Shown: piece by piece, positions 17,381-26,502 of the stretch
Layout of the letters: every line of letters starts with the position of its first letter
How positions within the stretch are numbered: the stretch's first letter is position 1
From: Paenibacillus ginsengarvi
GTDB taxonomy: Bacteria; Bacillota; Bacilli; Paenibacillales; NBRC-103111
DNA: 64,000 nt
Assembly: GCF_003626695.1 (NCBI RefSeq)
Contig: NZ_RBAH01000004.1
Coordinates: 62,001 to 126,000, forward strand
Reading direction: 5' to 3'
Made by a program: the position numbers and the translations under genes
Notes under the pieces: model-generated
Database searches by the model: none
The model's input: only the letters and a program-made list of their open reading frames with translations
What the model was told of the DNA's origin: nothing

Positions 17381-18133
17381 TTACCCGAATCTGCCGGTAA
17401 TGTAATCTTCCGTGCGCTGGTCTTCCGGATTCGAAAACAGCTTGACCGTATCCGCAAATTCGACGACTTCTCCGTTCAGGAAAAACGCCGTTTGACTGGA
17501 GACGCGAGCCGCCTGCTGCATGTTATGCGTGACGATGACGATCGTATAGTTATCCTTCAGCTCTTGAATCAGTTCCTCGATCTTCAGCGTCGAGATCGGA
17601 TCAAGCGCCGATGTCGGCTCGTCCATGAGCAATATTTGCGGGCTGACCGCAAGCGCCCGGGCGATGCACAGCCGCTGCTGCTGTCCGCCGGACAAGCCGT
17701 AGGCGGATTTCTTCAAGTAGTCCTTCACTTCGTCCCACAGCGCGGCGGAGCGCAAGCTTTTCTCCACAATCTCGTCCAGCTCCGCTTTTCTGGTCGTTCC
17801 GTGAATGCGGGGACCGTAGGCCACGTTGTCGTAAATCGATTTCGGAAACGGGTTCGGCTGCTGGAACACCATGCCGACATTTTTGCGCAAAGTCTCGACG
17901 CCCGCGCCCGATTCGTATATGTTTTTACCTGAAATTGCAACCGATCCCTCGATGCGCACGCCCTTGATCGTATCGTTCATCCGGTTCAGCGTCCGCAGCA
18001 GCGTGGATTTGCCGCAGCCGGAAGGGCCGATGAAAGCCGTAATCGACTTTTCCTGGATATCCATGCGGATGTTTTTGAGCGCGTGAAACTCGGAATAATA
18101 TAAGTTCAATTTCTCTATTTGAATGAGCGCCAT
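17381..18133 (-). CDS. pstB: Phosphate ABC transporter ATP-binding protein
   Basis: The 250-residue ABC ATPase has Walker [10 protein letters not shown], a PstB-type insertion [14 protein letters not shown], the signature [15 protein letters not shown], Walker [14 protein letters not shown] and the switch His in [12 protein letters not shown]. The [20 protein letters not shown] stretch is diagnostic of PstB over other ABC ATPases. It powers high-affinity phosphate import with PstS, PstC and PstA. GGAGG lies ten bases before ATG; the gene starts 24 bp after pstA. Confidence 0.98.
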   Translation of the reverse strand: MALIQIEKLNLYYSEFHALKNIRMDIQEKSITAFIGPSGCGKSTLLRTLNRMNDTIKGVRIEGSVAISGKNIYESGAGVETLRKNVGMVFQQPNPFPKSIYDNVAYGPRIHGTTRKAELDEIVEKSLRSAALWDEVKDYLKKSAYGLSGGQQQRLCIARALAVSPQILLMDEPTSALDPISTLKIEELIQELKDNYTIVIVTHNMQQAARVSSQTAFFLNGEVVEFADTVKLFSNPEDQRTEDYITGRFG

Positions 18134-18157
18134 ATGGTTCGAACCTCCCTCTCTCGT

Positions 18158-19018
18158 TTATTTGTTACCCGACAGCTTCTTCTGGAGTATACGGCTCGGA
18201 ATCGCAATCAGCAGGTTGAACACAAGCACGACGATAACCAGCAGCGCCGCGCTGCCCTGCGCAATCTGCTTCGCATCGGGAGCGAGCGAGCTGCCGCCGA
18301 CGTACCACAGATGAACGGCCAGCGTTTCCCCCATCGCCATCGGATCGAAGTCGGGAAAAAATCTCGATACGCTCGTTCCGGCCGTGTAGATCAGAATCGC
18401 CGTTTCTCCGAGCGCCCGTCCGGCTACGAGCGTAATGCCGGTAATCAGCCCGGGCATGGCGGCCGGAAGCAGCACGCGGCGAATGCCCTGCCATCTTGTT
18501 GAGCCGAGCGCGAGACTAGCCGACCAGTACGAGCTAGGCACGGTCGACAGCGATTCTTCCGTTACCCGCACGAGAATCGGCAAGTTCAGCAGGGCGAGCG
18601 TCGCCGCGCCGCCAAGGATGGAAAACTTCCAGCCCATCCAGTTGACGAATATAAGCGCCCCGAACAAACCGAATACGATCGAGGGAACGGACGATAACGC
18701 TTCGACGGAAATGCGCACTAGGTCGGTAAACTTGTTTTTCTTCGCGTATATCGTCAAGTAAATGCCGGCTCCGATACCGATCGGCAGCGAGAACAGCATC
18801 GACAGCAGCAAAATGTAGAACGAGTTGAACAGATGCGGTCCGACGCCGCCTCCGGCCGTCAGCTCCTGCGGCATGCCGGTAATGAATTTCCAGCTTAGGT
18901 GCGGCAGGCCCGGCTCCAAAATCTGATACAAAAACCAGGCGAGAATGGCGATAATCGAAATGCCGATCGCCCAGAAATAGACGGTAGCGAGCCGGTTCGT
19001 CAGGTTGTTCCACTTCAT
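18158..19018 (-). CDS. pstA: Phosphate ABC transporter permease PstA
   Basis: The 286-residue protein has six membrane helices, the first at about residues 12-32. The coupling loop reads ALGSTRWQGIRRVLLPAAMPGLITG, the EAA-like motif of PstA, and GETAILIYTAGTS follows. It forms the phosphate channel with PstC. Its ATG overlaps the pstC stop by four bases (ATGA), implying translational coupling. Confidence 0.97.
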   Translation of the reverse strand: MKWNNLTNRLATVYFWAIGISIIAILAWFLYQILEPGLPHLSWKFITGMPQELTAGGGVGPHLFNSFYILLLSMLFSLPIGIGAGIYLTIYAKKNKFTDLVRISVEALSSVPSIVFGLFGALIFVNWMGWKFSILGGAATLALLNLPILVRVTEESLSTVPSSYWSASLALGSTRWQGIRRVLLPAAMPGLITGITLVAGRALGETAILIYTAGTSVSRFFPDFDPMAMGETLAVHLWYVGGSSLAPDAKQIAQGSAALLVIVVLVFNLLIAIPSRILQKKLSGNK

Positions 19019-19944
19019 TTCAGCTCACTCCTTTTCGCGAACATGCGGATGCCCAAGATGAGTGAAAGCGAGATAACGAGCAGCAGCAGCGCCATCAAAT
19101 AAAGCGCGTTGTTCCAGGCCGTGCCGTAAAACGTGTTGGCCATATCCTTGACGATGGCCGTCGTTAGCACCGTTGTCGAATCGAGCAGCGAGCTCGGAAT
19201 TTTCGGCGAGTTGCCGATGACCATGAATACCGCCATCGTTTCGCCGATAGCCCGTCCCATCCCGAGAATGATCGCCGTCATAATGCCCGACCTAGCCGCG
19301 GGCAGCAGCACTCTCCAGATCGTTTGCCAGCGCGTTGCGCCGAGCGCCATCGACGCTTCCTCCAGCCGTTTCGGCAGAGCGCGCAGCGTATCCTCGGATA
19401 TCGACATGATCGTTGGCAAAATCATGACGGCGAGAATAATCGCCGCCGGCAGTATGCCGTACCCGATCCCCCCGAACCATCTGCCCAGCGCCGGTACGAT
19501 AATCGTAAGCCCGATCAGCCCGTACACGACGGACGGAATGCCGACGAACAGATCGGCGGCCGGACGAAGAATTTCCCGCATCCATTTCGGCGCGATCTTC
19601 GCCATGAATACGGCTCCGGACAAGGCGAGCGGAACGGCCAGTACAACGGACAGCAGTGTCAGCAGCAGCGTACTGTACAAAAAGGCGAGAGCGCCATATC
19701 GGGGCTGCTCCGATGACGGCGACCAATCCGTCGAGAAGAAAAATTCAGCCGGCGATACGTCCCGGAACGTCAGCGAGCCTTGATACCCGACAAAGCCGAT
19801 AATCGAGAAAATAATCAAGGTGACGAGTACCGAGCTGCCGACGAACACCCAGCGCATGGCGTCGTCCTTCCATTTTTGCCGCCGGGTCCAGCGGTCCAAA
19901 GCGTCCGGCTGAACGGCCGCGTCCATTTGCATCGATTTCTGCAT
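19015..19944 (-). CDS. pstC: Phosphate ABC transporter permease PstC
   Basis: The 309-residue protein has a longer basic cytoplasmic N-terminus (about 1-30, RRQKWKDDAMRWVF) and then six helices. ALGATRWQTIWRVLLPAARSG is the loop that contacts PstB, and GRAIGETMAVFMVIGNSP is typical of PstC. GGAGGGG lies before ATG. It is separated from pstS by 233 bp that include a stem-loop, so it is probably transcribed at a lower level than pstS. Confidence 0.97.
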   Translation of the reverse strand: MQKSMQMDAAVQPDALDRWTRRQKWKDDAMRWVFVGSSVLVTLIIFSIIGFVGYQGSLTFRDVSPAEFFFSTDWSPSSEQPRYGALAFLYSTLLLTLLSVVLAVPLALSGAVFMAKIAPKWMREILRPAADLFVGIPSVVYGLIGLTIIVPALGRWFGGIGYGILPAAIILAVMILPTIMSISEDTLRALPKRLEEASMALGATRWQTIWRVLLPAARSGIMTAIILGMGRAIGETMAVFMVIGNSPKIPSSLLDSTTVLTTAIVKDMANTFYGTAWNNALYLMALLLLVISLSLILGIRMFAKRSELK

Positions 19945-20131
19945 GAGTGCCCCTCCTTCTATCTACGTTCCATGATAGGGGGGGAATGTTTTCACAATAT
20001 TAATCTTTTGTTAAGGCAGTGTTAAAAACGTTCCCCCACAAAATAGCGTGCCTTTCGGCCTTATCGCGATTCACGCGCATAGGAAAACGGTCCTAGACAA
20101 ATCCTAAGCGGAGAGGAGCCATAAAAACGGC

Positions 20132-20160
20132 AAAAAGACGACGCCCCTGAGGGACGACGC
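20132..20160 (-). terminator. Attenuating stem-loop between pstS and pstC
   Basis: On the minus strand, 17 bases after the pstS stop, CGTCGTCCC folds on GGGGCGTCG around a TCA loop (one T-T mismatch, one T-G pair) and is followed by TCTTTTTG. A partial terminator here would explain a high PstS to PstCAB ratio, as known in other Bacillota. The remaining ~180 bp to pstC shows no gene. Confidence 0.55.
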
Positions 20161-20177
20161 CTTTGGCCATTAACACC

Positions 20178-21083
20178 TTATTTCTTGATCAGGTCGGCCG
20201 GCAAAAATCCGAGATCGGTCACTTCCGGCTTGCCAAGAAATTCCTTGCTCATGATGAACTCGATGAACGCTTTAACGGCCGGGCTTTCCTTGTCCTTCTT
20301 CGTGTACATATGCTCGATGCCGTACAGCGGGTATTTGCCGCTCTTGATGTTGTCGGCCGAATATTCGACTCCGTCCATCTTCAGCGCCTTGATCTTGTCG
20401 TTGCCTTTGATGTAAGGAACGTCAACGTAACCGACCGAGCCTTCCGTCGAACCCACTGCTTCTGCTACCGTTTTGCTCGTGTCTTGCGTTACGCCGTCTT
20501 TCGTGAAGTCTTTGTTGTCGAGCACGATTTGCTTCACGAGCTTGCGGGAGCCGGAGCTGTCCGGACGATGTACGACCGTAATTTTCAGATCCTTGCCGCC
20601 CACGTCTTTCCAGTTTGTAATTTTACCCATAAAAATGTCGGCTGCTTGCGCTTTTGTCAGGTTGTCGATGCCGACGCTAGCTTTGTTGACGATCAGCGCG
20701 AAAGGCGCGATTACAACGATGTTGTCCTTCAGGCTGTCCTTATACTGGGCATCCGCTTCGACGTCGGAGTTGCCGATATCCGATACGCCGTCCGCTACGT
20801 TTTTCACGCCCGTGCCGGAGCCGCCGCCCGTTACGTTAACCGTTACTTTCGGGTTTTTCGCCATGAAATCTTGAGCCGCTTTGCTTACGAGCGGCTGGAG
20901 CGCCGTCGAGCCCGAAGCCGAAACCGTTCCCGTCAACTCCGCCGCTGCCGCAGGTTTGTTCGGCTCCGATCCGCCGCTTGCGTTCGTTTTATTGTCTTTC
21001 GCTCCGCAGCCTGCAAGTACCCCCACCGATAAAATTCCTACCATTGCAAAAGAAAACATTTTTTTCGACATCACTTGAAACAT
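20178..21083 (-). CDS. pstS: Phosphate-binding lipoprotein PstS
   Basis: The 301-residue protein has a lipoprotein signal with lipobox VLAGC (Cys about 26). The phosphate-binding loops are visible: SGSTALQPL, GGGSGTGVKNVADG, and HRPDSSGSRKLV. It binds phosphate outside the membrane and hands it to PstCA. GGAGG is about ten bases before the first ATG; an internal ATG four codons on (MSKKMF) is an alternative. PhoP-type repeats lie about 100-140 bp upstream. Confidence 0.97.
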   Translation of the reverse strand: MFQVMSKKMFSFAMVGILSVGVLAGCGAKDNKTNASGGSEPNKPAAAAELTGTVSASGSTALQPLVSKAAQDFMAKNPKVTVNVTGGGSGTGVKNVADGVSDIGNSDVEADAQYKDSLKDNIVVIAPFALIVNKASVGIDNLTKAQAADIFMGKITNWKDVGGKDLKITVVHRPDSSGSRKLVKQIVLDNKDFTKDGVTQDTSKTVAEAVGSTEGSVGYVDVPYIKGNDKIKALKMDGVEYSADNIKSGKYPLYGIEHMYTKKDKESPAVKAFIEFIMSKEFLGKPEVTDLGFLPADLIKK

Positions 21084-21168
21084 TGTGAATTGTCCTCCCT
21101 TTGTCTTTGTGTGTATCGATTCGGACCGTTTGTCCGAACCGTTCGTTGACGTTTCCCTTACAGCACCT

Positions 21169-21223
21169 ATCGTACCAACCGATTGTTAATGCAAAACACG
21201 CGAAACGTTAAGCGGATGTAAAT
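21169..21223 (-). promoter_or_regulatory. PhoP box array and -10 of the pst operon
   Basis: On the minus strand hexamers start every 11 bases: TTTACA (21223-21218), TTAACG (21212-21207), CGTGTT (21201-21196, weak) and TTAACA (21190-21185). This matches the TT(A/T/C)ACA-N5 repeats bound by PhoP dimers in Bacillus. A TACGAT -10 (21174-21169) lies ten bases beyond, where an activator bound over the -35 would be expected. Confidence 0.75.
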
Positions 21224-21284
21224 TTTCACGGCAAATTTTCGCGATATTTACTTGCCTTGTTTTTGAGCCGGCACGGAACGCAAT

Positions 21285-21338
21285 TTTACACGTTCTTAAC
21301 AAAGTAAGTCTTTATCGTTAATACTGCCGGGCTATACT
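21285..21338 (+). promoter_or_regulatory. Candidate PhoP box pair and -10 before the chemoreceptor gene
   Basis: On the plus strand TTTACA (21285-21290) and TTAACA (21296-21301) are 11 bases apart, as in a PhoP half-array. TATACT (21333-21338) is a good -10 and has no clear -35 17 bases upstream. Only two repeats are present, so PhoP control of this promoter is inference. Confidence 0.45.
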
Positions 21339-21376
21339 TCCTCTTAGTAGGCCATTAGACATAGGAGGGGACACAT

Positions 21377-23182
21377 ATGGCAGGCAAACTTACATTCATG
21401 TGGAAAACGAAGCTGATGGTCGGATTCGCCGTCGTAGCCGCACTGTTCGCCGCGGCCGCTCTGTTCAACTTGCAGCAGGCCCAGGGCATAAAGGAGCAGC
21501 TGCACCGGCAAAACGCGAAGGTGAGCTTACAGCTCGAGGCGCTTGAGCTGAAGGTGCTCGTGCAGGAAATGAAGGATATTTCATCGGGGCTGATGATCTC
21601 CCGCGACGAAGCGTACGTCGCGAAGTTTATCGAGAAACGCCAAACGTTCCAGGACATGATTCGGGCAATCGGCGAAACGGCGTCGACGGACGATCAGCGG
21701 CAATGGAGAAGCCAGATGATTATGGCCGAGACGGAATTTCTCGACCTGTTCGACCGGGCGGTCAACATTATCCGCAATAACAGTCTGACGGAACGCGATA
21801 TTCAGAAAAACACGGAATCGCTATATAAGGAAACGCAAGTGCAAAGAGACGTCATCTTCGACCTCGTCGGACGATTTTATCTCGATTACTCGACCGACGC
21901 CGATGCGGCCGTTGCCGCCACAAACGAAAAAATGAACGGCTCCGTCACCGTTCTTCTGATCGCAGCCGGACTCGTTCTGCTGCTGACGGTATTCGTCTCG
22001 CTTACGCTCGTCCGTTCCTTCATGAAGCCGATCCGCCGCATGCGGCACACGATGAGCCGGATCGGCGACGGCGATCTGCGCCACCGCGTCGATTCCGTCT
22101 CCTCGGACGAGTTCGGCCAGCTCGGACGCAGCTTCGATGCGATGATCGGCAGCGTGGCCGGCATGCTCGCCAGGCTTCGCGATATCGGCGAATCGCTGAA
22201 TGAGCGTTCCGCTTCGTTCAAAACATTCGCCGGAACGACCGCCGCAGCCAATGCGGAAGTGATGAAGGCGTTTAACGAAATCGCCAGCGGCTCGAACGAG
22301 CAGGCCGCCTATACGGAAAGTAGCGCCGGACTCGTTGGCGAGCTCGGACAGGAGGTTCGGGAAATCGCCCGCTCCGCGGATGAGATGAAGCGGCTCGGCG
22401 AGCAGGCGGACGCACAGGCGAAGACGGGGGCGGAGGCCGTGGCGGAACTGGAGGGAGCGGCCGTTCAGGCGGAGGCGATGCTCCATCAGGCCGAGCAGGC
22501 GTTCGAGGCGTTTACGCTTGGAGCCGAACAAATCGGCAAAATCGTACATACGATTACGGCAATCGCCCAGCAAACGAACGTGCTGTCGTTGAACGCCTCG
22601 ATCGAGGCGGCCCGCGCAGGCGCGTACGGCAAAGGCTTTCTCGTTATTGCGGACGAGGTCCGCTCGCTGTCCGAGCAGTCCAAAGCTTCGGCACAGTCCA
22701 TAACCGGACTCGTTGCCGCCCTGCAAGCTCATATGACGAAGGTGACAGAGGCGATGACGGTAGCCGGAGACGCTTCGCGTGTCCAGGGCGCTAAGGTGCA
22801 GCACACGCTCGAAGCGTTCTGCTCTATCAAGTTGTCGATCGAAGCTTTGTACGACCGGGCCGATGAGATTCATGCCAAGGTAAAGAAGGCGGAGGAGAAT
22901 GGCGCCGTCCTGACGGACGCGCTGCAGCATATGGCCGCAATCGCCGAGCAATCGGCCGCAGGCGCGCAGGAAGTGAATGTCGCCTCGGCGGAGCAGAACG
23001 AGTCGGTACGGCTGATCGCCCTGCAGGCGGATGCGATGCACGAGCTGGCCGAAAACCTGTTCGCCGAAATCGGCAAATTCCGTATCGGCGAGCAAGCGGC
23101 TCCTGAGCTTGCCGCTTTATCCGAGCCCGAGGGCGGCGAAGAGATACCTGGGGGCAGCCGTGCGGAGCCGGGCCGCCCGTAG
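21377..23182 (+). CDS. Methyl-accepting chemotaxis protein
   Basis: The 601-residue protein has TM1 at about 11-28, an extracellular helical sensor (30-185) like the 4HB/CHASE3 type, TM2 at about 190-212, a HAMP domain (213-265) and a long methyl-accepting coiled coil. The hairpin tip reads [20 protein letters not shown], where CheA and CheW bind. [21 protein letters not shown] follows. The ligand is unknown. AGGAGGGG is six bases before ATG. It is divergent from pstS and may share phosphate control through the boxes at 21285-21301. The C-terminal tail is Pro/Gly-rich with no CheR pentapeptide. Confidence 0.93.
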   Translation: MAGKLTFMWKTKLMVGFAVVAALFAAAALFNLQQAQGIKEQLHRQNAKVSLQLEALELKVLVQEMKDISSGLMISRDEAYVAKFIEKRQTFQDMIRAIGETASTDDQRQWRSQMIMAETEFLDLFDRAVNIIRNNSLTERDIQKNTESLYKETQVQRDVIFDLVGRFYLDYSTDADAAVAATNEKMNGSVTVLLIAAGLVLLLTVFVSLTLVRSFMKPIRRMRHTMSRIGDGDLRHRVDSVSSDEFGQLGRSFDAMIGSVAGMLARLRDIGESLNERSASFKTFAGTTAAANAEVMKAFNEIASGSNEQAAYTESSAGLVGELGQEVREIARSADEMKRLGEQADAQAKTGAEAVAELEGAAVQAEAMLHQAEQAFEAFTLGAEQIGKIVHTITAIAQQTNVLSLNASIEAARAGAYGKGFLVIADEVRSLSEQSKASAQSITGLVAALQAHMTKVTEAMTVAGDASRVQGAKVQHTLEAFCSIKLSIEALYDRADEIHAKVKKAEENGAVLTDALQHMAAIAEQSAAGAQEVNVASAEQNESVRLIALQADAMHELAENLFAEIGKFRIGEQAAPELAALSEPEGGEEIPGGSRAEPGRP

Positions 23183-23208
23183 GCGGCCTCCAGGCGGACG
23201 AATGAACG

Positions 23209-23233
23209 GTGCGGCCGCCGCTTACGGCCGCAC
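23209..23233. terminator. GC-rich stem-loop at the chemoreceptor/MobA-like convergence
   Basis: GTGCGGCCG and CGGCCGCAC pair perfectly around a 7-base loop; the stem covers the stop codon of the MobA-like gene. No T-run follows on either strand, so it may slow or terminate transcription only weakly. Confidence 0.4.
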
Positions 23234-23857
23234 GGCATCGCGCCGCTCCTCTCCGGTTTGGATGGTCTGCACGAACGTCGGCGGAATGCCGCGTTCGCGG
23301 AACATAAGCTCGTTCATTTCCGCCGTGCGCACCGATGCGAGCAGCATCTCCGGGCGAAAATCGGCCGAAGCCAGCATCGCGTTCAAGGGGGAGGTGCATG
23401 TTTTGCCGTAGACGCCGTGAAGCGGGTATTGTCTGCCGCCGATAACCGGAATAACCGCATCGTACCCGTGCTCCCGCTTCCACTCCAGCATCATGCCGGC
23501 AGCCTCCGGCGACAAGCTCGGCATCCCGCTCCCCACTACCCACAAATCGCCGAATCTGGAGAGCGACAAGGCGGCGTGCAGCCCGCCCAGCGGCCCTTTT
23601 CCCGGATAACGGTCCGTAATAATGCGAACGTCCCGGTCCACGAGCGGCAAGTACGTCTTCGGGTCCGGCGCGACGACGATCACCTCCTCGCAGCTCCGCT
23701 TCATGATACGAACTTGGCGCTGGAGGAGCTCCTCCTCCCCGTTCGGGAGCAAAGCCTTATTCGTCCCCCCTTGTCCGGCGCGGCGCGCTCCGGTCAAAAT
23801 AACGCCGGAAAGCCCGTGCAGCCGGTACAGGTCCATCTCCGGGGCACCTCTCTCCAT
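23222..23857 (-). CDS. MobA-like nucleotidyltransferase with altered motifs
   Basis: The 211-residue protein has the fold and length of MobA molybdenum cofactor guanylyltransferases. The N-terminal GVILTGARRAGQGGTNKALL aligns with the family GVILAGGxSxRMGxNKALL but has lost parts of it. RYPGKGPLGGLHAAL is well kept. The CDMP motif, whose Asp binds magnesium, is replaced by VGSGMPSLSP. The usual MobA product is Mo-bis-MGD or its precursor. The lost Asp argues for changed or reduced activity. Strong GGGGAGGG precedes ATG at 23857. No other moa/mob genes are in the window. Other small sugar-nucleotide transferases are possible. Confidence 0.7.
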   Translation of the reverse strand: MERGAPEMDLYRLHGLSGVILTGARRAGQGGTNKALLPNGEEELLQRQVRIMKRSCEEVIVVAPDPKTYLPLVDRDVRIITDRYPGKGPLGGLHAALSLSRFGDLWVVGSGMPSLSPEAAGMMLEWKREHGYDAVIPVIGGRQYPLHGVYGKTCTSPLNAMLASADFRPEMLLASVRTAEMNELMFRERGIPPTFVQTIQTGEERRDAVRP

Positions 23858-24120
23858 GTTCGAACCCTCCCCTCTTTCTGAATGGATGGCTTAGAAAAGC
23901 TTCCGCTTTGCCCGGTTAGTGACGTTCCTCCATCCATAGCGGAACTTCCGCTTCCGTTTCCCTGCCTTACCCCTGACCAGCTTCGATCTATATCGTTAAG
24001 AAAAACGTCTATCGACGTATTTCAAGGGGGAGCGACCGCGTTTTAGCGGAGGTTTTTCTTGGTATAGAATTTCCTCTTTTCGTTCAAACGGCCCGAAAAC
24101 TTATATATTCCATATCGTTC
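23858..24120 (-). other. Possible structured 5' leader of the MobA-like gene
   Basis: No gene is seen in this stretch. On the minus strand several helices can form close to the gene: ATGGATGG (23938-23931) with CCATCCAT (23889-23882) encloses AAAGC-GGAA-GCTTT, a hairpin with a GNRA loop; upstream GCGGAA-C-TTCCGC and ACGTC-GATA-GACGT-TTTTT occur. The last looks like a short terminator. I could not match the set to a known riboswitch, including the Moco motif. Confidence 0.35.
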
Positions 24121-24153
24121 AAAAAAACTACAAGCGTGCGAGCTTGTAGTTTT
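24121..24153 (-). terminator. Intrinsic terminator of the ba3 oxidase operon
   Basis: AAACTACAAG and CTTGTAGTTT form a perfect 10-bp stem with an 8-base loop, followed on the minus strand by a seven-T run. It sits 11 bases after the oxidase subunit I stop. Confidence 0.85.
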
Positions 24154-24163
24154 CGGGATCGTT

Positions 24164-25834
24164 TTACCACGTTACCCACGGCTTGGAGCCGGGTCCGGTA
24201 TTATTCAGCATTTCGGTAAACGGAATCGTGTAAGCGAACAAAATGAGGACGACAAGCACCCCGACCCATACGCCCCAACGCTCGAACAGCTTCGGCGTCG
24301 GTTCGGCCGTCTCGGCCGTTTCGCCGAGCGGATATTCCGTATACCCTTTCGGCGCGCGCAGCAGGCAGACGATATTAAACATCAGCAGCAGCACGCCGGC
24401 AAACAGGATGATACCGCCGATCGCCATCGCCACATGGTACGGCATCCACAGCACCGCATCGGTATGATCCTGATACGTCGTATACGCCGTACGGCGGGGA
24501 GAACCGAGCAGCCCGACCGTATGCATCGAACCGGACATGAAGAACATGCCTACCATCCATATGATCGTTTGGATGATGCCCAGCCGGTTTACGGCGGGAG
24601 TGAGCACCCGGTTCGTCAAAGCCGGAATCAGCCAGTAGGCGATGCCGAAAAACGTAAGCGCAACGCTGCTTGCCACCGTCAAGTGAAAATGTCCCGTTAC
24701 CCAAAGCGTATTGTGCACGACGGCGTTCATCTGATTGCTCGCATTGATAATGCCGCCCGCCCCTGCGGGAATAAAGATCAGCATCCCCATGAACGGAGCG
24801 AAGAAACGTACGTCTTTCCAGGGCAGCACCTTCAGCCAGCCGAACAGCCCTTTCGCACCTTTGGCTCTGCCGGTCGTTTCGAATGTCGCAAACAGTGAAA
24901 ATGCGGTCATTAACGACGGAATGACGACCATAAAGGTCAAGACGACCTGAATATACTTCCATAGCGGCGAAATGCCTGGCTCCATCAGCTGATGATGAAA
25001 GCCGACCGGAATCGAGAACAGCAGGAACAGCAGAAACGAAAGCCGCGCAAGCGCATCGCTGAAGATGCGGCCGCCGATAATTTTCGGAATGACGACATAC
25101 CAGCACATATAAGCCGGCAGCAGCCAGAAATAAACGAGCGGATGGCCGAAATACCAGAACAGCGTGCGGCTGACCATCACTTGAATCGTATCCACCCAGC
25201 CGAACGACCACGGAATAAATTGCAGCAGCACCGTGGCCGCGACGCCGATCGTTGCGATCATCCACATCAGCATCGTCACGACGGCCATGAACGAGAACAG
25301 CGGAGACATTCGGCCTTGATGCAACTTCCGCCAATGCCGGTAGCTCTGAATGATGCCGATGCCGCTGAACCAGCTGCCTACGATAACAAGAGCGAGGGCG
25401 ATATAAAACCACGGAGACGCCTTCAGTGGAGCATAAAACGTATACAGCACCGTCGCCTTGCCGAGCAGGATCATAACGGTCCCGAGCGCGGTGCCGACCG
25501 ACATCAGGATGAATCCGGCCCACCCCATTTTCCGGGAGGCGGGGAGCAGCGTTCCGCCGAGGCTTTTCGCCACGCCGGAGTACAGAAAGCCGATAATGAA
25601 ATACGTTGTGAAGATTAATGCCATCAGTACGCCATGAGCGGTAAGCAGCTCATAATAACCGATGCCGGCCGGCAGTGTAATCGTGCCGCCCCGCACCATG
25701 CCTTGCAGCATCCCGGCGATCCCGCCGAGAAGCAGGGCCCCGAATGCAAACAGAATATGCGAAAGGACAAGCGCCGCGTCTTTGCGGTCAAACGGCTGCT
25801 GGTCCATCGCGCTTCCGGTCTTTTGGTTATGCAT
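24164..25834 (-). CDS. Cytochrome c oxidase subunit I, ba3 (B) type
   Basis: The 556-residue protein has about thirteen membrane helices. Heme and copper ligands are visible: the His in ELLTAHGVLM, the WYFGHPLVYFWLLPAY motif with CuB His and cross-link Tyr position, FHHQLMEPG with the two CuB His, and TGHFHLTVAS with the heme His pair. The YFGHPLVYFW sequence and the absence of the A-type EVYI motif place it in the B family, which has high oxygen affinity and one proton channel. AGGGGGG lies eight bases before ATG. It is the third gene of the operon, 16 bp after subunit II, under an FNR-type promoter. Confidence 0.93.
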   Translation of the reverse strand: MHNQKTGSAMDQQPFDRKDAALVLSHILFAFGALLLGGIAGMLQGMVRGGTITLPAGIGYYELLTAHGVLMALIFTTYFIIGFLYSGVAKSLGGTLLPASRKMGWAGFILMSVGTALGTVMILLGKATVLYTFYAPLKASPWFYIALALVIVGSWFSGIGIIQSYRHWRKLHQGRMSPLFSFMAVVTMLMWMIATIGVAATVLLQFIPWSFGWVDTIQVMVSRTLFWYFGHPLVYFWLLPAYMCWYVVIPKIIGGRIFSDALARLSFLLFLLFSIPVGFHHQLMEPGISPLWKYIQVVLTFMVVIPSLMTAFSLFATFETTGRAKGAKGLFGWLKVLPWKDVRFFAPFMGMLIFIPAGAGGIINASNQMNAVVHNTLWVTGHFHLTVASSVALTFFGIAYWLIPALTNRVLTPAVNRLGIIQTIIWMVGMFFMSGSMHTVGLLGSPRRTAYTTYQDHTDAVLWMPYHVAMAIGGIILFAGVLLLMFNIVCLLRAPKGYTEYPLGETAETAEPTPKLFERWGVWVGVLVVLILFAYTIPFTEMLNNTGPGSKPWVTW

Positions 25835-25850
25835 GTGTTGGTCCCCCCTT

Positions 25851-26321
25851 CTATTTGATGATTATCGTCGTCGACATAAATTCATGGCCCGTTCCGCAGT
25901 ACTCGTTGCAAATAATCAAATATTCTCCCGGCTTCGTGAAGGTGTAGGAGAAATGGTTGACTTCGCCCGGCACGACCATCATATTAACCGTCGTACCCGG
26001 AATTTGAAAGCCGTGAACGACGTCGGTGCTCGTCACTTGAAAATGAATCGTCGAGCCTGCCGGTATTTCCATCTTCGGCTGCTTGTAGCCGAAGGCGTAG
26101 GCGATCATGTACGCGTTATACTCCTTGTCTCCGACCTTCTCCAGTCCGGGCTTGTCAAACGGCGCCGTCTGTTCGACCTTCTCCGGATCGATGGAGTGAC
26201 GATGGCTTGTAGGCGGCTCCATCCCCATTGCGAACGCGCCGACTCCGACGACGGCCAGAAAGACGAACAGCATGGATATGCCGATCGCGAGCCAAATTTT
26301 TTCCAAACGGTGAATATGCAT
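25851..26321 (-). CDS. Cytochrome c oxidase subunit II, ba3 type (CuA)
   Basis: The 156-residue protein has one N-terminal membrane helix (about 10-30) and a cupredoxin domain. CuA ligands are present: His in TDVVHGFQIPG, and Cys, Cys, His, Met in CNEYCGTGHEFM. It accepts electrons from cytochrome c and passes them to subunit I. One helix instead of two is typical of ba3 subunit II, the missing one being supplied by the subunit 2A gene just upstream. GGGGAGGT lies nine bases before ATG. Confidence 0.95.
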   Translation of the reverse strand: MHIHRLEKIWLAIGISMLFVFLAVVGVGAFAMGMEPPTSHRHSIDPEKVEQTAPFDKPGLEKVGDKEYNAYMIAYAFGYKQPKMEIPAGSTIHFQVTSTDVVHGFQIPGTTVNMMVVPGEVNHFSYTFTKPGEYLIICNEYCGTGHEFMSTTIIIK

Positions 26322-26352
26322 CTACCGATGACCTCCCCGAATCATAGTAAGC

Positions 26353-26478
26353 TTAAGAGCGGGCGATAAACAGCACGAATACGGCCAGCCACATCGCCGC
26401 AATACACGCTCCGAGCAGCAAAACAGACACAAACGTACCTTTTAACGACGGTTCGCCCTGAGGCTGCTTTTTGTTCAT
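26353..26478 (-). CDS. Cytochrome c oxidase subunit 2A
   Basis: A 41-residue protein, MNKKQPQGEPSLKGTFVSVL and so on, with a single membrane helix (about 17-38). The Pro-x-LKGT opening before the helix is typical of the small COX2A subunit of ba3 oxidases. ATG at 26478 is preceded by GAGGGGAGGAAACGAG. A longer reading of 61 codons would lack a ribosome site and run into the promoter. It is the first gene of the oxidase operon. Confidence 0.85.
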   Translation of the reverse strand: MNKKQPQGEPSLKGTFVSVLLLGACIAAMWLAVFVLFIARS

Positions 26479-26502
26479 CTCGTTTCCTCCCCTCGTAACC
26501 CA

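Noticed and set aside
24005..24056. Separate small RNA gene between the MobA-like gene and the oxidase operon
   Set aside because: Two short hairpins with T-runs are present on opposite strands, but no promoter or longer conserved structure could be argued.
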